From NCBI GenBank assembly GCA_963678705.1, contig OY783208.1, positions 22,594,207 through 22,658,206 on the forward strand: a DNA stretch of 64,000 nt. Reading direction: 5' to 3'. Numbering within the stretch: the first letter of the stretch is position 1; every line of letters starts with the position of its first letter. The notes beneath the pieces are model-generated. The model saw nothing but the letters and a program-made list of their open reading frames with translations. It was not told the DNA's origin and ran no database searches. The stretch is from Panorpa germanica (taxonomy: Eukaryota > Arthropoda > Insecta > Mecoptera > Panorpidae). Positions 32,840 to 43,873 of the stretch are shown in pieces. The position numbers were made by a program, and so were the translations under genes.

Positions 32840-34130
32840 AAAATTGAAGTTTAACTATAAATAAGATGTAATCTATTATATGTTTCATTTTCGTTTATAA
32901 CAACGCATATACAACATTATTCAAGATATTTTATGACAGTATCTCAAATGTATTAAAGTAAAACCAATATTATCAAAACAATCTTAAACTATAACTTCAG
33001 ATTTATATTTTACACACAAATTCAGCTTTAATCAATATATTATATAAATTTTACATAAACAAATATCTATTGAATATATCTATTCAATATAAACTATTGA
33101 AAGGGAATATAGCTGTCACTTTTGTATTGTAAATAGCATTTTTTCTTAAATTTTATCGTCTTTTGTCTTTCTTATATATCAAAAGATCATAAAGATCTTT
33201 TCTTTTCTTGCATTCATTACCTGGAACAGTACTCCGCAAAATATAATTGCAATTGTTTACAATCTACATGAAAATAAACAAGAATAAAGGATCTAAAATG
33301 TCTTGTTTAACATTGTCAGATTGTTTTTTCTTTTGTACTTAGATATGCCGAAATAATTTATTTATAGTGTAATATTTGTATTGCTATTCGTACAGTTGAT
33401 AATTCAAACAAAATAACATTACGCATTGTTTACAATAACATATGTTAACAATCAAATTGCATAATAACATAGAATATAGCATTGTAAAACACAAAAGACA
33501 TTTATTATACTTCCAAATACATGAAATGAATCGGTAAACCATCAAAATTATAAAGATTGCACGATTATGGATTGATAAGAAATATTTAAATGAGGTTAGA
33601 ATGAATTAGTTGATACTTACACCAAAAGAATGTCATGTTAACTTGTCAAGATTTGACATTAAAACTTGAATGCATTTTTACATATAATATAATTTATTAA
33701 ATAAAATGTACAGGTATATTTTATGACATTTCATTGTGAAACCCGAGAAGGTAAGCTACAAGTTATCATTTTAGCATTTGTAGTACAGTCACTCATCTTT
33801 TATACATCTACGCAAGAATCACAGCTAATTTATTTTATCAATAATTCACAGTCTTTCTCATTCCATTGTTGGTGGGGTCAATAAAACGCGTTTACATCAA
33901 CATTTAAATACTGATTATCAAATTCCAGTGACCTACATGTTTTGAAAGTGTTTTTTAATATCTAAAATTTTAGCTATAATAGCTATAACCATTATTATTG
34001 TTTATTTCTTAATAAGAAGAGCTATAAGCATATTAAGTAGTGATATTAGTCTCTTGACTATATTAAAGCCGCATAAACATACAAAAATTAAGTAGTTTTT
34101 TTTACAAATTTCAAAACAAAAGGTGTTCCT
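32840..34130. other. Intergenic AT-rich stretch
   Basis: No gene seen on either strand. The last ~55 bp (about 34076-34129) resemble one end of the GGTAATTATT MITE, cut off at the following MITE. Confidence 0.6.
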
Positions 34131-34764
34131 GGGCTTGTGTCCTATGTCTTAATTTCTATAAAAGTGTACTATACATTGATAAAGTGGGTTACTAGAACCT
34201 CAAATGTCCAATTATTTTTTAATAACTCCTTATATGTTAAGAGATATTAACAATTAAAAAAGTCATTTTGTCTCTTTAATTATTAAAGGGATTCAACGTT
34301 GTACACATTCCAAGTGCATGTGATATCACAATCCTTGTGTAAGGTTACCAACCTTATAGCTCATAAATCTATGCTATATGTATTTATATATCAAAATATC
34401 AAATATTATTTACAGCTATTTCGAGGAACAATCAAATTTCAATATTATGTCTGCCTTAGCAGGGTTAAATAAAATAAAAACTTATTATTTTTTGACTTGA
34501 CTTGATTATTTTGACTACCAACAGCTGCAGAACATTACTACAGCACTGACCTACTCAACAAATAACTGACGTTAAAATGCATTTCACGTCATACAAATAT
34601 GGCCGACCATTTCTAGTGCTAAAACTATAATTCAAACTTTTAATTACTATATCTCCGTCAACATTTAGATATTTAATAAAATAGACACGCCAATACACAT
34701 TTATTAACATCAAGTTCAAACAACGATTGAAAAATCGACCACTAAAAAATGAGGACACAAGCCC
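34131..34764 (-). mobile_element. GGGCTTGTG MITE
   Basis: 634 bp, reverse orientation, complete ends GGGCTTGTGTCC and GGACACAAGCCC. Open frames inside it recur in every copy and are not genes. Confidence 0.88.
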
Positions 34765-35480
34765 ATTATCAGCCGAACTTAAATATAGAGCAAAACAAAC
34801 ACCATACTTTGAAGCGAGCTCGAAAAATTGTCAGAAGGGGTACAAAATAGGGGTCTATAAATTACCACTACATACCAATGTGTTTTGAGGTCGTTTTTTT
34901 AAAGATTTATAGAAATGAAGTCATATTTCACAAGCCCATTTTGTTAATCGCATGCATCAGATAACGACCTAACCTAGAATATTGACAACCAGTGTGTGCT
35001 GGGCCTTTAAGAAATGGATGATTTAAATACAAATAGCATGTATTGTATTTTATATGATAAATAAATAATTATAAAAGTATTTAATTCCCGCATGATTGGA
35101 TTTTAAAATATTTATATATAATTAACACAAAGAAACTATAAAATAGGTTAGTAAAGATTCAAATTAAAGATAGACATTACCTTTTTAATAAGGTTGCGAA
35201 CACTGCTTAAGTCAGGTTTCACACCTATTAAAATTTCCGCCGACTACTACACACGGCGTAATATTTTGTGCATGCACGGGAAATTTCGTACAATTAAAAA
35301 ATTAATTTTCAGTATTATAAAGATCATGTAAATGTTGCTCACAAAACCACCCTTAATGGAATGAGAGACATTGTAAATTATTGATGAAATAAATCACTGA
35401 CAGATTCTGCGTAGTTGTTTGGTAAGTGATATAGACTGTTCTATAAGAAGAAAAATAATCACTTGTAGCTTCCGTGTAAT
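34765..35480. other. Intergenic stretch
   Basis: No gene. At about 34893-34945 there is a short relic of a MITE end (CACAAGCCCAT). Confidence 0.5.
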
Positions 35481-36166
35481 GGGCTTGTGTCCTATGTCTT
35501 AATTTATATAAAAGTGTACTATATATTGATAAAGTGGGTTACTAGAACCTCAAATGTTCAATTATTTTTTAATAACTCCTTATATGTTAAGAGATATTAA
35601 CAATTAAAAAAGTCATTTTGTCTCTTTAATTATTAAAAGGATTCAACGTTGTACAACATTCCAACTGCAAGTGACCTCACAATCGGTAGTTGCTATATTT
35701 TTATATAACAGAGCGTAAAAGAGATATTATTCCTGACAAAACTCTGACAAGTTTACAGGTTACCAACCTTACAGCTCATAAATCTCTGCTATATGTATAT
35801 ATATCAAATGTTATTTACAACTATTTCAAGGAACAGTAAAATTTCAATATTATGTCTGCTGTAACAGGGTTAAATAAAATAAAAACTTATTATTTTTTGA
35901 TTTGACTTGATAATTTCGACTACCAACAGGTACAGAACATTACCACAGCACTGACCTAATCAACAAATAACTGACGTTAAAATGCATATCACGTCATACA
36001 AATGGTCGACATCTCAAGCGCTAAAACTACAAGTCAAATTTTTATTTGCTATATCTCCGTCAATATTTAGATATTTAATAAAATAGACACGCCAATACAC
36101 ATTTATTAACATCAATTTTAATCAACAATTGAAAAATCTACACCTAAAAAATGAGGACATAAGCTC
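35481..36166 (-). mobile_element. GGGCTTGTG MITE, long subtype
   Basis: 686 bp, reverse orientation, carrying a decayed version of the hairpin-bearing insert seen at 10996-11033. The right end is mutated to GGACATAAGCTC. Confidence 0.83.
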
Positions 36167-36822
36167 ATTAAAGGTTAAAATGTGAGCTTAGCGACATTTG
36201 CTGTTGTCATACTGATGTTGCCCACATCAGCGGGCATGCTCGGTTCAAACCCGATAGTCAAGTGTGTAGAGGGCCTTTAGTCTAATGTTGGCAGTACGTA
36301 AGTTGATTTATAGAAACCTTACTTTGCATCTCTGACCTTAACTTGACATACCTCTTAGATTAAAGTTAACTTTTTACAGCTAAATCAAATAAATATTATT
36401 AGTTATTGGTTCTTATTAAGTTAAAATTCTAGAAACATAAAACCATCAACACCAGATATAATACAACAACTGATATTTGAGAAAATTATAAATTAATATA
36501 TGAAGGTATTTCAACTTTTAATTTTTAAATGAAAAACTTTGTTAGTTTATTATTTCGGAAGTAATAAACTTAAAGATCAAAATGATTAATTGCTCTTGAT
36601 TTTCACATGAACTTAATTTATGTTTTAGAGTACAAATTTATTACAATTAAGTTTTTACCTATATTCAACTTAACCTCACTTATTCACCTTAAATATTTCA
36701 AATGGTTACTTTCATTTTTCAAGCTCTTTAGATTTATTTGTTTTAACGGATTGCTCATATTTTTTAATAGTGAAAATGTATTTCTTTTTGTTTTTAGTAA
36801 ACTCAAAATCTGTTTTACTATA
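36167..36822 (+). promoter_or_regulatory. ZnfG upstream region, truncated version of the array unit
   Basis: Homology with the other units starts only at about 36328 (ATCTCTGACCTTAACTTGAC). The proximal ~500 bp is kept, but the distal part with the TATATAAG motif and the adjoining MITE end is missing, so ZnfG was moved or duplicated with a different breakpoint. Confidence 0.6.
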
Positions 36823-37683
36823 ATGGAGAATAGAAAATTTCAAGAAATTGATGTGCGTTTAAATGAACCAATGTACACAGGAAATGTTTTTGAAAATATT
36901 AAAATAGAAATAGAGGAACCAGTTGTCAAAGAAGCAGTGCTATGTGATGAAATAAAAACAGAAATTAAAGAAGAACCAGACGATGGTTTAGAAGAAGCTG
37001 CACTTTTACCGCGAGATGGTTACTTCATTAAATTCGAAGTTCCACAGAACAGTGATCAACTTCAAAGTGAAATGAATACGAACCTGAAGCCTTATATCTG
37101 TGATGTATGTCACAAATTGTTTGACACTAAGGCAGAAATCATAAAACATTTGCGTATACATTCAGCAAAGAAGCTACATTCTTGTAATACATGTAGTAAA
37201 ATATTTGCTTATTCGTCAATTTTAAAACGACATAAAAACATACATTTAGGTTTGAAACTATTTTCTTGTGATGAATGTAATAAAACATTTAGTCGTTCAA
37301 CACATTTAAAACAACATATAAACACACATTTAGGTTTAAAACCATTTTCTTGCGATCAGTGTAATATAACATTTAGTCAATCAGGACATTTAAAATTACA
37401 TAAGAACACACATTCCGGTTTGAAACTATTTTCTTGTGATGAATGTAATAAAACATTTAGTCGTTCAACACATTTAAAACAACATATAAACACACATTTA
37501 GGTTTAAAACCGTTTTCTTGCAACGAATGTGATAAAACGTTTAGTCAAGAACCGCATTTAAAACGGCATAAAAACACACATTTAGGTTTAAAACCGTTTT
37601 CTTGCGCTTTATGCGATAAATGCTTTACGCGAGCTGAATATTTAAAGCAACATCAAAAAACTCATTTAGATTCTAGTGCTTAG
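36823..37683 (+). CDS. ZnfG: C2H2 zinc-finger protein, 7 fingers
   Basis: 286 aa starting [13 protein letters not shown] (the KREI residues of other copies are missing). Acidic KxE N-terminus, then seven fingers, including two identical ones with helix SRSTHLKQH separated by SQSGHLKLH. These repeat the ZnfA-type order. The open frame extends 72 codons upstream, but this is the splice-acceptor region and not protein. It ends CFTRAEYLKQH and LDSSA, with a class I 3' flank almost identical to that of ZnfA. Likely a nuclear DNA-binding protein. Confidence 0.9.
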   Translation: MENRKFQEIDVRLNEPMYTGNVFENIKIEIEEPVVKEAVLCDEIKTEIKEEPDDGLEEAALLPRDGYFIKFEVPQNSDQLQSEMNTNLKPYICDVCHKLFDTKAEIIKHLRIHSAKKLHSCNTCSKIFAYSSILKRHKNIHLGLKLFSCDECNKTFSRSTHLKQHINTHLGLKPFSCDQCNITFSQSGHLKLHKNTHSGLKLFSCDECNKTFSRSTHLKQHINTHLGLKPFSCNECDKTFSQEPHLKRHKNTHLGLKPFSCALCDKCFTRAEYLKQHQKTHLDSSA

Positions 37684-38121
37684 ATGTGCCCCTCACATAA
37701 CAACATGTACAAATTCTTTAATAAATATTATAAAAACTATTTAACGAATTATACTGTAAGTTTTATATTTAAATATAGACACTGTATTATTTTATTTTAA
37801 TCTATTTTATTAAATCAATAGTATTATGTATTAGTGGTTTCCCTGTCATTTACTTTTTTATTTCATTAAACAACCATACATATTCCAATTTTGAACTTTC
37901 TACCTTTGTCCCTATTCAACTTTCTGTTCCTTCTTTGAAAGAAAATCTTTCCAGAATATTTGGTTAATTTTGGAACACGCATTTTGCTCCTTTAAGCAGC
38001 AAAATGTTGCCAAATTCATTATTTATTTTAACATTTTTGTCAAATTACAAATTATTTATTGTTTTATGACAAATTCATTTATATTTGCGCCACCAGGGAC
38101 CTCTTTCATCAACCAGGCAAT

Positions 38122-38595
38122 GGGCTTGTGTCCTATGTCTTAATTTCTATAAAAGTGTACTATATATTGATAAAGTGGGTTACTAGAACTCCTTATATGT
38201 TAAGAGATATTAACAATTAAAAAAGTCATTTTGTCTCTTTAATTATTAAAGGGATTCAACGTTGTACACATTCCAAGTGCGTGTGATAGCACAACCGCTG
38301 CCAAACTTACAGCTCATAAATCTCTGCTATATGTATTTATATATCAAAATATCAAATATTATTTACAGCTATTTCATGGAACAATCAAATTTCAATATTA
38401 TGTCAGCCGTAACAGGGTTAAATAAAATAAAAACTTACTCTTCTTTGATTTTACTTGATTATTCGACTACCAACAGCTACAAAACATTAACACAGCACTG
38501 ACCTACTCAACAAATAACTGGTGTTAAATGTATCCCACTTTATCAATATCAATTTAGTATATTTTTATAGTAATTAAGACATAGGACACTAGCCC
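38122..38595 (-). mobile_element. GGGCTTGTG MITE, chimeric type
   Basis: 474 bp, both ends of the same subterminal type. It ends 778 bp before the ZnfH start codon. Confidence 0.85.
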
Positions 38596-39372
38596 ATTCA
38601 TGCATACTATATAAGCATTAATTATTTATTTCATTGACTCTATAGAACATACACAAACATTACTTTTTAAAATGAGTGTTTGAACCTCCATTTAATTGAA
38701 AGGTTTACACATAAATAACAAATCGTTTGAGAAATAATACTACATTACTACAAAACAAATTTAAATCAGTCTTTAATAAAAATTGAAATCCATAAAATCC
38801 GCCAAAAGCAATTGAAAACCGGCAATGGGAAACACCCTTCATGATCAAAAAACGCATTTAAGCCATTGACAGTTTATCTCTGACCTTAACTTGACATACC
38901 TCTTAGATTAAAGTTAACTTTTTACAGCTAAATCAAATAAATATTATTAATATTTGGTTCTTATTAAGTTAAAATTCTAGAAACATAAAACCATCAACAC
39001 CAGATATAATACAACAACTGATATTTGAGAAAATTATAAATTAATATATGAAGGTATTTTAACTTTTAATTTTTAAATGAAAAACTTTGTTAGTTTATTA
39101 TTTCGGAAGTAATAAACCTAAAGATCAAAATGATTAATTGCTCTTGATTTTTACATGAACTTAATTTATGCTTTATAGAGTACTAATTTATTACAATTAA
39201 GTTTTTACCTGTATTCAACTTAACCTCACTTATTCACCTTAAATATTTCAAATGGTTACTTTCATTTTCCAAGCACTTTAGATTTATTTGTTTTAACGGA
39301 TTGCTCATATTTTTTAATAGTGAAAATGTATTTCTTTTTGTTTTTAGTAAACTCAAAATCTGTTTTACTATA

Positions 39373-40509
39373 ATGGAGAATAGAAAATTTCAAGAAATAA
39401 AACGAGAAATTGATGTGCGTTTAAATGAACCAATGTACACAGAAAATGTTTTTGAAAATATTAAAATAGAAATAGAGGAACCAGTTGTCAAAGAAGCAGT
39501 GCTATGTGATGAAATAAAAACAGAAATTAAAGAAGAATCAGACGATGGTTCAGAAGAAGCTGCACTTTTACCGCGAGATGGTTACTTCATTAAATTCGAA
39601 GTTCCAGCTGAAAATCTCGCTGATCCACAAAACAGTGATCAACTTCAAAGTGATATGAATACGAACCTGAAGCCTTATATTTGTGATGTATGTCACAAAT
39701 TGTTTGACACTAAGGCAGAAATCATAAAACATTTGCGTGTACATTCCGCAAAAAAACTACATTCTTGTAATACATGTAGTAAAATATTTGCTGACTCGTC
39801 AACTTTAAATCGACATAAAAACATACATTTAGGTTTGAAACCATTTTCTTGTAATGAATGTAGTAAAACGTTTGGTAAATTATCTAATTTAAAACAACAT
39901 AAAAACATACATTTAGGTTTAAAACCATTTTTTTGTAATGAATGTAGTAAAACGTTTGGTAAATTATCACATTTAAAACAACATAAAAACATACATTTAG
40001 GTTTAAAACCATTTTCTTGTAATGAATGTAGTAAAACGTTTAGTCAATCCTCAAGTTTAAAACGACATAAAAACACACATTTAGGTTTAAGTACTTTTTC
40101 TTGCGATGAATGTAGTAAAACGTTTAGTAATTTATCCAATTTAAAACAACATAAAAACATACATTTAGGTTTAAAACCATTTTCTTATAATGAATGTAGT
40201 AAAACGTTTAGTCAATCCTCAAGTTTAAAACGACATAAAAACACACATTTAGGTTTAAGTACTTTTTCTTGCGATGAATGTAGTAAAACGTTCAGTCGTT
40301 CATGGCATTTAAACGGACACAAAAACACACATTTAGGTTTAAATTCATTTCCTTGCGAAGTATGTAATAAAACATTTAGTCGTTCTTTCGATTTAAAGCA
40401 ACATCAAAATAAACATTTAGGTTTTAATCCATTTTATTGCAGCGAATGTAAAAAAACGTTTAGCCGTTCATCGCATTTAAAACGACATAAAAACACATAT
40501 TTACATTAA
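39373..40509 (+). CDS. ZnfH: C2H2 zinc-finger protein, 10 fingers, divergent C-terminus
   Basis: 378 aa from MENRKF with an acidic KxE N-terminus and ten fingers. Finger repeats are visible: GKLSNLKQH/GKLSHLKQH in tandem and a SQSSSLKRH-SNLSNLKQH pair. Finger 7 reads FSYNEC, so its first zinc-binding Cys is a Tyr (40196-40198). The gene lacks the family's closing CFxxAEYLKKH finger. It ends with a finger whose final His spacing is altered (HKNTYLH), and its 3' flank matches neither class. The last three fingers therefore come from a different source or the usual end was lost. Confidence 0.88.
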   Translation: MENRKFQEIKREIDVRLNEPMYTENVFENIKIEIEEPVVKEAVLCDEIKTEIKEESDDGSEEAALLPRDGYFIKFEVPAENLADPQNSDQLQSDMNTNLKPYICDVCHKLFDTKAEIIKHLRVHSAKKLHSCNTCSKIFADSSTLNRHKNIHLGLKPFSCNECSKTFGKLSNLKQHKNIHLGLKPFFCNECSKTFGKLSHLKQHKNIHLGLKPFSCNECSKTFSQSSSLKRHKNTHLGLSTFSCDECSKTFSNLSNLKQHKNIHLGLKPFSYNECSKTFSQSSSLKRHKNTHLGLSTFSCDECSKTFSRSWHLNGHKNTHLGLNSFPCEVCNKTFSRSFDLKQHQNKHLGFNPFYCSECKKTFSRSSHLKRHKNTYLH

Positions 40510-41410
40510 AGTGCATAGGTGTGTTTTCTTTCGTGTTGCATAAGTTTATTTATGTAATTGTTATTTAATACATTGTTTTAATAAATATTTCTTACTTTTT
40601 CTTACGCATTTTTATTACAATTCTATTTGCCGATATTAACAAACAAATGCATGTCGTCATCAAAGATTTAAAAAGCCATTTACGCTTCATATGATTTTTT
40701 GATTAATTCGCGTCATAAATATATTTATACAAATGGTTATGAGGATTTCTAATATTCAATAATGTTTTAATAAGCTGCTATATTATAGGAGATATTAATC
40801 AATGTAGTTATCAAAAAATAATGTAATCTTTGATGTCAAAAGGAATGCCTAGTCTTTTACTTCCCTTCGATGAATTTATGAAAAGCCCTACTTTCAGGGT
40901 TGAAAATGGTCCCTGTCACTATTATATTTCGACAGCAACTCAAGGACGTTCATTTTGACAGCTCATTGTAAAGGTTAAGATAAAATCAGATAGAAATTAT
41001 TATATTTGCATTTAATTCAGTAAATATTTTACGAATATAAACAGCAACAAATAATTGGGAACATTATAAGTTAATATATAAAGGTATATTATTGTTAATA
41101 TATAAAAGTTGATTTTTATTTCACATCGTATTTTTGAAAGTAATAAACCCAAACTATTAATTAAAATGATGTTAATGGCTTTGTTTTCACATTAATTTTA
41201 TTATTTTCTGTGTTTTATAACCCACTAATATATTAAAGAAACGTTTTTCCATTAATTATGCTTAACTTTACTTATTTCTACTTTATGTAACATGACTTTA
41301 CTTTTTTACAGTTTAAGAATAATTTTTGTAAACTTGAGTTATTTATATTTCTACTTATACTTCTTAGGTAGTAAATAAATTATTTGCTTTTAGTGAATTA
41401 TTATGCAATA
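40510..41410. other. Intergenic between ZnfH and ZnfI
   Basis: No gene. A pyrimidine tract and AG (TTATTTGCTTTTAG) lie just before the ZnfI ATG, as in the other array genes. The upstream DNA otherwise does not match the conserved unit. Confidence 0.5.
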
Positions 41411-42658
41411 ATGAAGGATAACAAAACTCAAGAAATAAAACAAGAAATGGATTTGGAGATAAATGAACAAAAGGGAACACCAAATGTAAACGCAGTTGTG
41501 AAGAGAGGAATAAAAGAAGAGGAAATCGTCACAGAAGCAACGTTGTGTGATGAAATCAAAGTAAAAATTAAGGAAGAACCAGACGATAGTTCTACGGAAG
41601 CTTCAATTTTACCAGAGGACACTGAGCAAATAATTAAATTCGAAGTTCGAGTTGAAAGTTGTGATGGCCCCCTGAATAGTGAAAAACTGCAATGCGAAGA
41701 ATGTCACAAATTTTTTGACACTAAATCAGAAATCGTAAAACATTTGCGAACACATTCAGTAAAGAAACTACATTTAAAACGACATGAAAACACACATTTA
41801 GGCTTAAAAACATTTTCTTGCGATGAGTGCAGTAAAACGTTTAGTCAATCTTCACATCTGAAGCAACATATAAACACACATTTAGGTTTAAAACCATTTT
41901 CTTGTAACGAATGTAGTAAAACGTTTAGTCAATCATCACATTTATCACTACATAAAAACATTCATTTAGCTTTAAAACCATTTTCTTGTGACGTATGTAA
42001 AAAAATGTTTAGTCAAGCATCGCATTTAAGACAACATAAAAACGTACATTTAGGTATAAAACCATTTTCTTTCGATGAATGTAGTAAAACGTTTAGTCAA
42101 TCATGGAATTTAAAACTACACAAAAACAAACACTTAGGTTTGAAACTATTCTCTTGTGATCAATGTGAAAAAACGTTTACCCATTCTAATACTTTAAAAC
42201 TACATAAAAACACACATTTAGGTATAAAACCATTTTCTTGCGACAAGTGCAATAAAACCTTTAGCCAATCAACGCAATTAAAACTGCATAGAAACAAACA
42301 TTTAGGTGTAAAACCATTTTCTTGCGGAGAATGTGGTAAAACGTTTGGGCAGTCATCGCATTTAAAAGATCACAAAAACAGACATTTAGTTTTAAAGCCA
42401 TTTTCTTGCGACGAATGTAACAAAACATTCAATCAATCATCGCATTTAAAACAGCATAAAAACACACATTTAAATGTGAAGCCATTTTCTTGTGATCAAT
42501 GTAATAAAACATTTAAGCGGTCGTCATATTTAAAAGAACATAAAAACACACAACATTTAGGTTTAAAACCATTTTCTTGCGATTTGTGTAATAAATGTTT
42601 TGCACGAGCTGCTAATTTAAAACAACATCAAAAAACTCATTTATATGACAATGTTTAA
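41411..42658 (+). CDS. ZnfI: C2H2 zinc-finger protein, about 11 fingers
   Basis: 415 aa from the ATG giving MKDNKTQEIKQEMD, a diverged member. The N-terminus has IKEEE and KIKEEPDD motifs. After the first finger, an in-frame loss has removed about 14 residues of finger 2, leaving only its second half (KLHLKRHENTH). Nine or ten regular fingers follow. One reads FSFDEC (42071-42073), losing a zinc Cys, and one has an HKNTQH spacing. It ends CFARAANLKQH with tail LYDNV, different from LDSSA. It lies 1.2 kb upstream of CCP2, and a truncated copy of both lies at 56.0-57.4 kb. Confidence 0.88.
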   Translation: MKDNKTQEIKQEMDLEINEQKGTPNVNAVVKRGIKEEEIVTEATLCDEIKVKIKEEPDDSSTEASILPEDTEQIIKFEVRVESCDGPLNSEKLQCEECHKFFDTKSEIVKHLRTHSVKKLHLKRHENTHLGLKTFSCDECSKTFSQSSHLKQHINTHLGLKPFSCNECSKTFSQSSHLSLHKNIHLALKPFSCDVCKKMFSQASHLRQHKNVHLGIKPFSFDECSKTFSQSWNLKLHKNKHLGLKLFSCDQCEKTFTHSNTLKLHKNTHLGIKPFSCDKCNKTFSQSTQLKLHRNKHLGVKPFSCGECGKTFGQSSHLKDHKNRHLVLKPFSCDECNKTFNQSSHLKQHKNTHLNVKPFSCDQCNKTFKRSSYLKEHKNTQHLGLKPFSCDLCNKCFARAANLKQHQKTHLYDNV

Positions 42659-43873
42659 GTCGGTACTGTCGTAATTAAAATAGTTGTTTTCTTAAATGCC
42701 TACTATTGAATTTTGAATGGTGGCTCGGAAACAGCTCTACCAATGTTTTTTAAAACTGTCTTTTTCCAAAACTTTCCACGTCTTATCGTATTGAGTATTT
42801 AAGGCAGTAACGTTTTGCAGAATTGGTAATTATTGGATACGACTATACACTTTTGTTTTTCACTTTGTAAAAAAACTACTGCATTTTTATATGTTTTATT
42901 ATGCTTATTGTATTCTCAAGACATGTAAAAATCTCTACGTAATAATTATTTTACCACTTTTAATTAATAAATAGGAGATATTGAGGGTTACAAATATTCG
43001 AGTTGCCTGTATTTCAGTGGTATTCAACAAGTCAATCTGAATTAAAATTTTGTTTAGATACAATATACAATTCGGCTAATTCTAAAATGAGCAAAGTTAA
43101 CAAAGAAGTTCAGGTCCTATTCTTTCGGCTGATACTTCTTTAATACATATTTGAGTGCATCAATTTTCAATAGTTATTAGCACCTAAAACAATATATAAA
43201 CATTTACAATACATCATTTATAACATATAAACACGAGTATGGATACTTAAAAAAAAAGAGATTAAATTAGATCCATTGATAAAGTCAATAAGGTTTTTCT
43301 CTGATTTCAAATATCTGCTTATAGTCTTCAGGCACATTACAGTTTTGTCATTGAAGAATGATATGCTTGAACAAAACGTTATAATTTAGGTAACATTTTT
43401 ACGTAATAGGATACTTTGTTTCTGTTTGGTGCTCTTTGAATACATATTTAGCCCGTGAAGATTTAGAACAGGGTAACAACGGGCTGAAAAGTTTACGAAC
43501 TTTTGTAATTTTTAAGTAAACATTATAATATGATAATTGTTGTATTACACGTGTCGCCCAAATAACGTTGCCGTGGCGTTGGCAACAAATTGACCGTCCA
43601 CTTCATGTAAAACAGAAAAACCCAAGGAAATATTAAATGGGAAAGTCCACTGATTACAATGTATCACACATTTCATATATAATACTTTCCTCTAAATTTG
43701 GAATTACCAAGCTAAAACACACTTTCCTGTTGTTATCACCGTGACCTTTGGCACTTGGTTAGTTTATCATTCGTCAATTCGACTATAAGATGCCTGGACC
43801 AACTGGCCTAACGACAATTACAAGTGAACGCGATAAAGTGAAACACAAAATAATCTAATACAGAAAAACCAAA
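42659..43873. other. ZnfI 3' flank and CCP2 upstream region
   Basis: 42660-43490 is duplicated at about 56460-57411. It includes a partial GGTAATTATT MITE (42825-42989). From about 43297 it matches bases 1-475 of the window, then joins the CCP leader. No gene seen. Confidence 0.65.

Noticed and set aside
34555..34758. 67-aa frame inside a GGGCTTGTG MITE
   Set aside because: It recurs in MITE copies with disabling changes; the elements show no transposase motifs.
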